DNA from: Candidatus Sulfotelmatobacter sp.
Lineage (GTDB): Bacteria > Acidobacteriota > Terriglobia > Terriglobales > Acidobacteriaceae
Direction of reading: 5' to 3'
Assembly (NCBI GenBank): GCA_030037515.1
Contig: JASHRE010000760.1
Location: forward strand, 1-8,002
DNA: 8,002 bases
Below are positions 1 to 6,040 of the stretch, in pieces. Position numbers and translations under genes: made by a program. How positions within the stretch are numbered: position 1 is the first letter of the stretch; every line of letters starts with the position of its first letter. The notes beneath the pieces are model-generated. The model saw only the letters and a list, made by a program, of their open reading frames with translations, ran no database searches and was not told the origin of the DNA.

Positions 1-110
1 GGCCCTAATAATCCAACAACTTCGCCCTGTTCAACCCGCAGGCTGACACCGTTTACAACGCGACGGCCACGATAAGACTTGCCAATTTCGTCGGTGGCCA
101 GGGTACGCAT
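1..110 (-). CDS. lptB: LptB, LPS export ABC transporter ATP-binding protein (5' end only)
   Basis: This is the N-terminal 36 codons of the cytoplasmic ATPase that powers lipopolysaccharide extraction from the inner membrane by the LptB2FG complex. The translation begins MRTLATDEIGKSYRGRRVV, continues through GVSLRVEQGEVVGLLG, and leaves the window just as the Walker A loop should begin. The pattern (aromatic Y13 of the A-loop, 'RRVVNGVSL', then 'GEVVGLLG') is typical of LptB. The start is the ATG at 110-108, 12 bp after the stop of the LptC/OstA gene, with only a weak ribosome-binding sequence (GGCAAG). The tight spacing and shared strand imply co-transcription with lptC. From the sequence alone another ABC ATPase cannot be fully excluded, but the neighbour makes lptB by far the best reading. 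No Walker B or signature motif can be checked here. Confidence 0.93.
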   Translation of the reverse strand, partial: MRTLATDEIGKSYRGRRVVNGVSLRVEQGEVVGLLG

Positions 111-122
111 TTATCTTGCCAA

Positions 123-2534
123 TTATTGTGCCACTCGCGTTTGGGTTACCACAGGAGTACTTGCCTCGCCTTCTACCAGCACCCTATCATCGGCCCTAAA
201 GAAAGTCAACGAAACGCCCGTAATCTTGCCTTGTTCGGCATCAAAAATGCTAGGCGGACCGCCAGTCATCACAAATTTGTCATCAGCCGTCGTGTAGACC
301 AGCTTTTGTCCCTCTGCTCGACGGTTCGGTTGCTGCACCAGAACATCGCCCTGAGCGACCATGTGATCGAGTTGGCCGGGGTCATTCGCTGATGAATTCG
401 CCTTAGTTTCGCCTTTGGGGCGCAGATACGCATCAAGGGTTTGGCAGGTTGCAGTGAAATCAGCGCCCTTTACCACAACACCGCCCTCGTAGTGTGCTTT
501 GCGGTCGGAATCGGTGTAGGTGAGCTGCGCTGCGGTGATCGTGGTCGGGCTGTACTCATTTTCGTCGCTAACAGGCTGGGCCTTAGGTTGCGACGCACTG
601 GTTCGAGAAGGCGTATTCGGCTGCAATCTTTCTTGGACCAGAGTCGTCTGCACAGGATGTTGCGCCGTTCCTTGCGCGATAAGGGAGCGATGGTCGCGAT
701 CGAACTCGATCGACGGCGCCTCGATCACGTTCGCATCCTGCCACAGGCGGGCATTGCCTGTGTAGACGGCCAGTCCGGGATTGTTCTGGGCAGTCATGCT
801 GCTTGCTGTGACGTGGATCGGAGACGAAGACGCGAGCAGGGCGCCATTAGGCTGCTCTTTCAGATCGCTGTACGTACTTTTGACTTCGGTGTCGGCGTCT
901 GCCTCGCCAGTCGCGCGATTGATGTGGATGGTCTTCGCGGTGGTGACCATCGATCCACTTTGAACACGAGGGCTTCCGGTCAAGCCCAGCATTTGATCGG
1001 CGGGCGTGTAGCGGGCATTACTCGCCCAGGCTTGCGTGCGCTTGTCGGATGGCTGGTTATCGGTGTAGAAGACGGTTCCCTTCTGGGTGACCGATTCAAT
1101 CCCGCCTTGAGGAAGAAAAAAGGCATCCACCGATTGGCTCGTGCTGACGCGATCAGGTTGGCCCGGAGTCGAGTTGACGATGCGGGCGCCGGGCGCACCG
1201 TGCATGCTGACGGGATAGGTTCGTCCACCTTCCGTGGCGAAATTAGCCTGGAATTTGCCCGCCGTTATCATGGTTTTCCCGGAGGAGGATGGCCGGGTCG
1301 CGGGCGAGCCCTCGCTGCTAATCGTAATAGTTGGCGGTCCGGAAGTTTCCGCATACTCGAGATGTTGTCCTTCAGCCATTCTGAAATCGATCGTAGGCGC
1401 AGTAAGTACGAAATTCTGCATCGATGACGTTTTGCCCGATTGGAGCGGCCCTGGAGCGGACGCACTCTTTGTTGTGGCGTTCTCGAAGATTCGTGCTCCG
1501 TCGGTAGCCCGGGCCGACTGGAGCTGATTCCGCCCGGCGAACTGGAGTATCACACGGCCGGCGTCGCCCTGCATGGGACGAGGGCCGAGCTGCTCGACGT
1601 GAACATTTCCGGTCAGGATCGCAGTGCGAAGTAGATTCTGGCTGCCCGTCAGGCTTAGGTCGGCCTCATCCGCGCGTGTACGGATTTCCGCGGGATCTCC
1701 GGCCTGTTCTGGTTGGCGCCTGAGGCGGGTTTCGGTCAGCACGTTGCCCGATGCAAGTATGCTTTCTACGTTGTCGTCGGGCGTGAGATGAAAGACGGAG
1801 TGGTCGGCTTGCATGGTCGAGCCCGCACGCTGCAACCGCGGATGATCGAGAACGATCTCACGCGGATCGTTCGTCATCTCTCCGTGGTCGGCATCGATGA
1901 CAGCGGCGTTCGGCCCGGTAACCTGCATGTGGACGCGGGACGACAAGGTGAGGACATTTCTCTTCCCCGCATATTTGACGCCGACAGCCCATCCACTGGC
2001 CTGCGGAGTACTGAACTCGACGCGGGCGTTAGTAAACGCGTCGCCCGTATCCTTGTTGAAAACCAAATCTCGGGTCTTGAGGTGTATGGCATTTTTGACG
2101 ACCTTGGGCGCGGCCTGATCGGGGCGCGTGCTGCCCTCGGGATTGGCCACCAGATCGATCTGTACGTCGCCCCTTGCCGTCACATCTCCGCTTTTCGGAT
2201 CGTACCGGAAATCGTCACCGTAGATTTGGTCGTAGCGCGAAGAATCGCGTCCGTAGAGAATGATGTTCACTTTGTGCAGCTCGGCGCGACCGTTGAGCTT
2301 AAATTCCTTTACATCAGCGGCTTCGACGGAAAACAGCGTTCGCCGCCCGTCCGATTTGGAATACCGATATCCATTGGCGGTCTTGCTGATCTCGATCCCA
2401 AGCTTGTTTGGCACTTCTTTGCGCACATCGCGGATGCGCATGCGCGCATAAATGTACATTCCAGCCACCGCGGCTGTGAGAAACACGGCAATCACGACCA
2501 AGAGTCGTCGTAAGCGGTAGATCGGGAGCGGCAT
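123..2534 (-). CDS. lptC: LptC-type membrane anchor fused to a long series of OstA/LptA-like repeats (LPS transport)
   Basis: This 803-residue protein probably combines the roles of LptC and LptA in carrying lipopolysaccharide across the periplasm. One N-terminal membrane helix (about residues 11-29) follows a short basic leader. The LptC-like part follows (about 35-235), with 'NGYRYSKSDGRRTLFSVEA' and 'YDPKSGDVTARGDVQIDL' resembling the beta-jellyroll strands of the family. OstA/LptA-style units then recur, with motifs such as ILASGNVLTE (259-268), AILTGNVHVE (305-314), TQKGTVFYTD (483-492), YTGNARLWQD (591-600), YEGGVVVKGAD (682-692) and VAQGDVLVQQ (726-735). LptC and LptA are each near 190 residues in E. 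coli, so this is roughly twice their sum. lptB follows after 12 bp. The ATG at 2534-2532 lies only 8 nt after a TACACT box and has no Shine-Dalgarno sequence. The Lpt assignment is firm; the exact domain boundaries are inferred. Confidence 0.9.
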   Translation of the reverse strand: MPLPIYRLRRLLVVIAVFLTAAVAGMYIYARMRIRDVRKEVPNKLGIEISKTANGYRYSKSDGRRTLFSVEAADVKEFKLNGRAELHKVNIILYGRDSSRYDQIYGDDFRYDPKSGDVTARGDVQIDLVANPEGSTRPDQAAPKVVKNAIHLKTRDLVFNKDTGDAFTNARVEFSTPQASGWAVGVKYAGKRNVLTLSSRVHMQVTGPNAAVIDADHGEMTNDPREIVLDHPRLQRAGSTMQADHSVFHLTPDDNVESILASGNVLTETRLRRQPEQAGDPAEIRTRADEADLSLTGSQNLLRTAILTGNVHVEQLGPRPMQGDAGRVILQFAGRNQLQSARATDGARIFENATTKSASAPGPLQSGKTSSMQNFVLTAPTIDFRMAEGQHLEYAETSGPPTITISSEGSPATRPSSSGKTMITAGKFQANFATEGGRTYPVSMHGAPGARIVNSTPGQPDRVSTSQSVDAFFLPQGGIESVTQKGTVFYTDNQPSDKRTQAWASNARYTPADQMLGLTGSPRVQSGSMVTTAKTIHINRATGEADADTEVKSTYSDLKEQPNGALLASSSPIHVTASSMTAQNNPGLAVYTGNARLWQDANVIEAPSIEFDRDHRSLIAQGTAQHPVQTTLVQERLQPNTPSRTSASQPKAQPVSDENEYSPTTITAAQLTYTDSDRKAHYEGGVVVKGADFTATCQTLDAYLRPKGETKANSSANDPGQLDHMVAQGDVLVQQPNRRAEGQKLVYTTADDKFVMTGGPPSIFDAEQGKITGVSLTFFRADDRVLVEGEASTPVVTQTRVAQ

Positions 2535-2542
2535 CTGGAATC

Positions 2543-2548
2543 AGTGTA
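2543..2548 (-). promoter_or_regulatory. Putative -10 box of the lptC-lptB operon
   Basis: TACACT on the minus strand is followed by GATTCCAG and then the ATG of lptC. A start site 6-8 nt after the box would fall on or next to the ATG, giving a leaderless mRNA. No good -35 hexamer is visible; the place it would occupy is filled by the heptamer repeats at 2555-2589. The same hexamer occurs before the ABC ATPase gene and recJ. Confidence 0.45.
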
Positions 2549-2554
2549 AAACAA

Positions 2555-2589
2555 AACTCAGTTCTCGGTTGGCGGTTACCAGTTCTCAG
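2555..2589. repeat. Degenerate heptanucleotide tandem repeat, five units (consensus TTCTCRG)
   Basis: On the plus strand five 7-bp units stand in register: AACTCAG, TTCTCGG, TTGGCGG, TTACCAG and TTCTCAG. They share TTCTC(G/A)G as an approximate consensus; the two outer units of that exact form are clean and the others are degraded. The array sits in the 102-bp divergent gap between lptC and the ABC ATPase gene, covering the expected -35 region of lptC. The same heptamer recurs inside recJ at 3605-3632. Confidence 0.72.
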
Positions 2590-2619
2590 TTCGTGATGTT
2601 TCGCCGCCTGAGTCTCGTC

Positions 2620-2625
2620 TACACT
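2620..2625 (+). promoter_or_regulatory. Putative -10 box of the ABC ATPase gene
   Basis: TACACT lies 11 nt before the ATG at 2637. Transcription starting 6-8 nt after the box would leave a 5' leader of about 4-5 nt, too short for a Shine-Dalgarno sequence, and none is visible. No convincing -35 hexamer is found at 16-18 nt spacing. Confidence 0.42.
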
Positions 2626-2636
2626 CTTTAGATTCG

Positions 2637-3428
2637 ATGAACTCCACCAAAGCACCTGCGCTGCTCGAGATGCGCAACGTCGCCGTGACGCGCGGCGGGA
2701 AAATCGCACTCGACAACTTCAGCTTGCGGATCGGACTCGATGAGCATGTTGCGATCCTTGGCCCCAATGGATGCGGAAAATCGACTCTGATCAAGACCAT
2801 CACGCGGGAATGCTATCCCGTGTATCGGGAAGATTCGTCAATCTCGATTCTAGGGGAAGAGTCTTGGGATGTCTTTGAGCTGCGCAGCCGGCTGGGTATC
2901 GTCTCCAACGATCTGATGCGTTCCTGCACCGGCGAAGCCAGCGGCAGAGACGCCGTGCTCTCGGGCTTTTTCAGCAGCACGGGGATCTGGCCGAATCACA
3001 CAGTGGATGCGGAAAAGCGTGAACTGGCCGATGCGGTCCTGGCCGAACTGAAGATCTCCCATCTGGCGGATCGGCCGGTCAACGAAATGTCGTCTGGCGA
3101 GGCTCGGCGTGTGCTGATTGCGCGGGCGCTCGTGCACCGCCCGCACGCCCTGCTTTTCGACGAGCCATGCAACTCGCTCGATCTCGCTGTGCAGCAAAGT
3201 TTGCGGCATACGATGAGCCATCTTGCCAGAACCGGCACGGCGATCGTGCTTGTCACCCATGAACTGGCCGACATCGTACCCGAAATCCAGCGCGTCGTGC
3301 TGATGAGCGGCGGACGGGTCGTGGCCGACGGACCAAAGGAAAGGATTCTTACCGTTAACCGGCTGTCCGCTTTATTTGGGATCGAGGTAGAAGTTGCACG
3401 GAGGAACGGACACTACCATTTGTGGTAG
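2637..3428 (+). CDS. Stand-alone ABC transporter ATP-binding protein (ModF/YlmA-like)
   Basis: This 263-residue ABC ATPase has Walker A GPNGCGKST (42-50, Lys48), signature MSSGEARR (151-158, SSGEA in place of the usual LSGGQ), Walker B ALLFDEP (171-177, Glu176 catalytic), D-loop NSLD (179-182) and H-loop His208 in VTHEL. The Q-loop Gln is not present where expected: the segment reads LGIVSNDL (86-93). That feature, the modified signature and the C-terminal 'HYHLW' recall the ModF/YlmA-like group of single ATPases, but this resemblance is from memory of the family. No permease or binding-protein gene is adjacent: the upstream neighbour diverges (lptC) and the downstream one converges (recJ, 9 bp between stops). 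The partner and substrate are therefore unknown. The ATG at 2637 follows a TACACT box by 11 nt with no Shine-Dalgarno sequence. ATP binding and hydrolysis are well supported. Confidence 0.93.
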   Translation: MNSTKAPALLEMRNVAVTRGGKIALDNFSLRIGLDEHVAILGPNGCGKSTLIKTITRECYPVYREDSSISILGEESWDVFELRSRLGIVSNDLMRSCTGEASGRDAVLSGFFSSTGIWPNHTVDAEKRELADAVLAELKISHLADRPVNEMSSGEARRVLIARALVHRPHALLFDEPCNSLDLAVQQSLRHTMSHLARTGTAIVLVTHELADIVPEIQRVVLMSGGRVVADGPKERILTVNRLSALFGIEVEVARRNGHYHLW

Positions 3429-3437
3429 CGGGCGGAG

Positions 3438-5345
3438 TCATGCTTTGAAATCGCGCAGACAAAACTCCAGGCCACCGTATTCGGGATGGTCGTTGTGGCC
3501 GACGGTGAAAGCGATGTCGATTATATCGCCCGCGAGAAGCGGCTTTTGCCGGAGACGTTCTGCCATGTGCCATCCGAGCACATCAAAGGTGATCCTCAGT
3601 CTAGTTTTCGGTTCTCCGTTCCCGGTTCTCAGCGATGTCGAAGAACCAGCAACCGCTGCTTCCTTGTCATTGCGGCGGATGGCGGACGAATCCGGATGAC
3701 AGCGTGGGGTCGCAAGAATAGCGGCGGCGCCGAGCCGGTCCGATTCTCCACCCAGGTGGGCAAAGTTGAGTTCTGCCCCGCGAACCTTCAGTTTTACGTG
3801 CTTGTCCTTCAAAATGCGCGGAGGGGCGCTCAGTTGCACCGCACGCGCCGCGAAGACGGGTTTGGGATTGCCGGCTCCGTAAGGCTCGAGCAGATGTAGA
3901 ACCTGAAAAAACTCTGGCGTCACGTCTTCCAGAGGCAAGTCGCCGTCAAGGTCAAGCACGGGCTCGAAATCTGCCGACGTCAGCCGAGAGCGGGCGAAGG
4001 CGTCCAGCCGCGCGCGAAGTTCTGGGACATTCGCGGCGGGCATGGCGAATCCACAGGCGTGAGCGTGGCCTCCATAGCGGGAGAATAAATCCCGGCAGGT
4101 TTCGATGGCTTCGAGAAGATGAAAAGCAGAAATGGAGCGGCCGGATCCGAAGGCTTCATCGCCTTCACGCGAGATAACAATCGTCGGACGGTTGTAGCGT
4201 TCAAGAATGCGCGTCGCGGTAAGGCCGATCACGCCGCGATGCCAGCCGTCTCCGTCGATCACGATGCAGAAGGCATCGCAGAGGGCACGATCACTGCTGA
4301 CGCGTTGCTGGGCCGCGGCCAGAATGCGCCGCTCTTCCTCTTGCCTCTCGGTATTGAGCTTGTCGAGTTTGGCGGCGAGATCCTCAGCGCGAGCAGGATC
4401 CTTCACACTGAATAATTCAATCACATCGCGGGCTACGTCCATGCGTCCGGCAGCATTGATGCGCGGGGCAATGCGAAAAGCTACCTCGACAGAGGTCGGC
4501 GGGCGATTCGGCGAAATTTGCGCGATTTCAAGCAACGCCTTCAGTCCCGGATTGACTGCCCGGCGCAGGGCGTCAAGACCGAGAGCGGCAAAGACCCGAT
4601 TCTCGCCGGTGAGCGGCACGGCATCGGCAATCGTCGCGATGGCAACGACTTTCATAAACGACAGCAGAAACCGGTTCTGATCTTTGGAATCTAGGCGACG
4701 ACGCAGCAACGCCTCCGCCAACTTGAAAGCAACTCCTGCTCCGCACAGATGCTTGAAGGGGTACTCACATCCATTTTGATTGGGATTGATAACGGCGAAC
4801 GCGGCGGGAACGCCATCCGGGCCCGGCAAGTGGTGATCGGTTACGATCAAGTCGACACCCAGGCGGAGCGCGGTTTCTGCGGGAGCGAAGGCGCGAATGC
4901 CCATATCCACGCTGATGATCAAGCGAATGCCGGCCGCGGCAGCGCGTTCGATCACGTCATCGCGCATGTCATATCCTTCGCGAATGCGATGCGGCACATG
5001 AAAATCGGCCGATCCGCCGCAGATCTCGATGGCCGTCTTCAAGATGATCACGGCCATGGTTCCGTCGACATCGTAGTCGCCGTAGATGAGCATCGGCTCC
5101 TTGCGTTCGATCGCAGCGGCAATCCGGTCGACGGCCAGCCGAACGCCGTTCAGTTTCTCGGGCGCATGAAGATGGTTTAGAGAAGGCGCGAGGAAGTGTC
5201 TGGCCGAATCGGGATCTGCGATGCCGCGCTGGACGAGCAGGCGCGCGAGTGCAGGAGCGCTGTCACCAAAGCGTTGGTCCGCACTGAGGGCCGAAGCGAG
5301 GTCGCGAGCGAGTTCCGGAGCCATCGGCCTGGAAATCCATTGCAT
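3438..5345 (-). CDS. recJ: Single-stranded-DNA-specific 5'-3' exonuclease RecJ
   Basis: RecJ degrades single-stranded DNA 5' to 3' in recombinational repair and mismatch repair. In the 635-residue form starting at ATG 5345, the DHH-domain metal ligands are visible: YGDYDVDG (88-95), SVDMGI (145-150, Asp147), TDHH (169-172) and Asp241 in IADAVPL. The DHHA1 domain carries SGRSISAFHL (401-410) and GGHAHACG (425-432). The OB-fold region follows and ends with AGDIIDIAFTVGHNDHPEYG (605-624). Residues about 546-584 look like an in-frame insertion built from a palindrome and heptamer repeats. An alternative TTG start at 5354 would add three residues, but it lies only 2 nt after the putative -10 box, so the ATG at 5345 is preferred. 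The gene stands alone: it converges with the ABC ATPase gene and has a 155-bp gap upstream. Identity is certain; the effect of the insertion is not known. Confidence 0.97.
   Translation of the reverse strand: MQWISRPMAPELARDLASALSADQRFGDSAPALARLLVQRGIADPDSARHFLAPSLNHLHAPEKLNGVRLAVDRIAAAIERKEPMLIYGDYDVDGTMAVIILKTAIEICGGSADFHVPHRIREGYDMRDDVIERAAAAGIRLIISVDMGIRAFAPAETALRLGVDLIVTDHHLPGPDGVPAAFAVINPNQNGCEYPFKHLCGAGVAFKLAEALLRRRLDSKDQNRFLLSFMKVVAIATIADAVPLTGENRVFAALGLDALRRAVNPGLKALLEIAQISPNRPPTSVEVAFRIAPRINAAGRMDVARDVIELFSVKDPARAEDLAAKLDKLNTERQEEERRILAAAQQRVSSDRALCDAFCIVIDGDGWHRGVIGLTATRILERYNRPTIVISREGDEAFGSGRSISAFHLLEAIETCRDLFSRYGGHAHACGFAMPAANVPELRARLDAFARSRLTSADFEPVLDLDGDLPLEDVTPEFFQVLHLLEPYGAGNPKPVFAARAVQLSAPPRILKDKHVKLKVRGAELNFAHLGGESDRLGAAAILATPRCHPDSSAIRRNDKEAAVAGSSTSLRTGNGEPKTRLRITFDVLGWHMAERLRQKPLLAGDIIDIAFTVGHNDHPEYGGLEFCLRDFKA
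3605..3632. repeat. Heptanucleotide tandem repeat inside recJ, four units (consensus TTCTCGG)
   Basis: Four 7-bp units in register on the plus strand: TTTTCGG, TTCTCCG, TTCCCGG and TTCTCAG. This is the same consensus as the array at 2555-2589. The array is translated on the minus strand as RecJ residues 572-581 (LRTGNGEPKT). It lies about 30 bp from the palindrome at 3665-3701, and together they form the apparent insertion in the OB-fold region. Confidence 0.75.
3665..3701. repeat. REP-like imperfect palindrome inside recJ
   Basis: TGTCAT (3665-3670) pairs with ATGACA (3696-3701), and the inner arms CGGAT (3676-3680) and ATCCG (3690-3694) pair around a 9-nt loop, with an asymmetric bulge (5 nt on one side, 1 nt on the other) between the two stems. 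It encodes RecJ residues 549-561 (CHPDSSAIRRNDK) in frame. Dispersed intergenic palindromes containing TGTCAT are, as I recall, common in acidobacterial genomes; the family membership is inference. Confidence 0.6.
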
Positions 5346-5356
5346 GGGAGACAATC

Positions 5357-5362
5357 AGTGTA
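5357..5362 (-). promoter_or_regulatory. Putative -10 box of recJ
   Basis: TACACT on the minus strand is followed by GATTGTCTCCC and the ATG at 5345. The predicted leader is about 4-5 nt. It shares TACACTGATT with the lptC promoter. No good -35 is visible at 16-18 nt spacing; the nearest match, TTGCCT, is only 14 nt upstream. The box argues against the TTG at 5354 as the start codon. Confidence 0.45.
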
Positions 5363-5391
5363 GCGCAGGAGAACCAGGCAAAGGTGGGACG

Positions 5392-5434
5392 TCAGAAGGC
5401 AGAAATCAGGGATCACGAGGTCAGCAAGACAGAG
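5392..5434. repeat. Degenerate heptanucleotide tandem repeat, six units (consensus about TCAGAAR)
   Basis: On the plus strand the units TCAGAAG, GCAGAAA, TCAGGGA and TCACGAG are in strict 7-bp register (5392-5419). After one extra base come TCAGCAA and GACAGAG (5421-5434). The array lies in the 155-bp gap between recJ and the 158-residue gene. The consensus differs from the TTCTCRG arrays, so this is a second heptamer family. The rest of the gap (5346-5500) holds the recJ -10 box and a loose GGAAGT/ACTTCC inverted repeat (about 5446-5490) that does not resemble a terminator. Confidence 0.62.
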
Positions 5435-5500
5435 GCCCAGACCGCGGAAGTATTCGCATCGCCACCCCACCCGCATTCCTTCTCACTTCCGAGTTGGGCG

Positions 5501-5977
5501 TTAGTTCTCTTCGTCTTGGTCGGGCTCGTCCATGGTAAGCCCGCCGAATTCGTCGGAGACTTCGAGCAGGCGCTGATAGCGCTCGTACCATTCCGTGCTC
5601 ACTTCGCAGAGGAACATCGATCCCTGATAGGCCCAGCCCAGCTGCAGGAAGCCCACCTTGCCGGCGTGAGCGCGGAGCCACCGCGCGTCCTCGACATCGT
5701 CGCCATCGGAAAACTCGGAGTTCGTCAGGCGTTGCACGAGTTCTTCGAGTTCCTCACGCTCGAGCGTCCACGAGTGCATGGTGAGAAACGGTGTGCCTGC
5801 GCTCTTTGCGAGTTCGACGAAGTCCTTCCATCCGTCGGGATTGCCTCCCATCTCCCACATGACGCACTGCACTTCGTCGTAATCGACATAGCCGTGAAAG
5901 CGGCGCATGCCGTGGCCTTCAATGAAGGCAATCATGTCATCTTTAATGGTCGCTAGATCGTCGGGAATGGGAGACAT
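5501..5977 (-). CDS. Hypothetical acidic protein, 158 residues
   Basis: I do not recognise this family. The protein is soluble-looking, with no signal peptide and no membrane helix. It is acidic overall and has a strongly acidic tail (DEPDQDEEN). It is rich in aromatic residues, with segments such as FHGYVDYDEVQCVMWEMGG (27-45), PFLTMHSWTLEREELEELVQ (63-82) and GFLQLGWAYQGSMFLCEVS (109-127). The Leu/Glu-rich stretch near residues 71-84 should be helical. I see no catalytic motif, zinc site or helix-turn-helix. The ATG at 5977 lies downstream of a good -10 box (TACAAT, 5996-6001), and the predicted leader is about 12 nt. It lies 63 bp after the nucleoside hydrolase stop on the same strand, so partial read-through is possible. 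The codon pattern and the long uninterrupted frame support a real gene; function is unknown. Confidence 0.85.
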   Translation of the reverse strand: MSPIPDDLATIKDDMIAFIEGHGMRRFHGYVDYDEVQCVMWEMGGNPDGWKDFVELAKSAGTPFLTMHSWTLEREELEELVQRLTNSEFSDGDDVEDARWLRAHAGKVGFLQLGWAYQGSMFLCEVSTEWYERYQRLLEVSDEFGGLTMDEPDQDEEN

Positions 5978-5995
5978 AGAAAAGCTTACCCTGCA

Positions 5996-6025
5996 ATTGT
6001 ATGCTGTTCAGAAATTCGCTGCCAG
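5996..6025 (-). promoter_or_regulatory. Putative sigma-70-type promoter of the 158-residue gene
   Basis: On the minus strand CTGGCA (6025-6020, 4 of 6 to TTGACA) stands 18 bp before TACAAT (6001-5996, 5 of 6 to TATAAT). A start site about 7 nt after the -10 would give a leader near 12 nt. It fits in the 63-bp gap after the nucleoside hydrolase gene, suggesting the two genes are not solely co-transcribed. Confidence 0.5.
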
Positions 6026-6040
6026 CCGCCGGGCCGCGCC

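Noticed and set aside
441..1427. Long plus-strand open frame (328 codons) opposite the lptC-type gene, and a similar one at 1713-2513
   Set aside because: The translations are arginine-rich and low in recognisable motifs, and they lie wholly antisense to a gene with clear LptC/OstA motifs. They are expected by-products of GC-rich codon use on the other strand.
2555..2589. CRISPR array or phage attachment site for the short repeats
   Set aside because: The units are 7 bp with no spacers, and there are no cas genes, integrase or tRNA in the window.
3426..3440. Terminator between the convergent ABC ATPase gene and recJ
   Set aside because: Only 9 bp separate the stop codons and no hairpin with a T-run is visible on either strand.
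4207..4680. Plus-strand open frame of 157 codons inside recJ
   Set aside because: It is rich in Arg, Ser and Ala and antisense to the conserved DHH/DHHA1 region. Nothing supports translation.
5446..5490. GGAAGT/ACTTCC inverted repeat after the 158-residue gene as a terminator
   Set aside because: The stem is only 6 bp with a loop of over 30 nt and no T-run follows on the minus strand.
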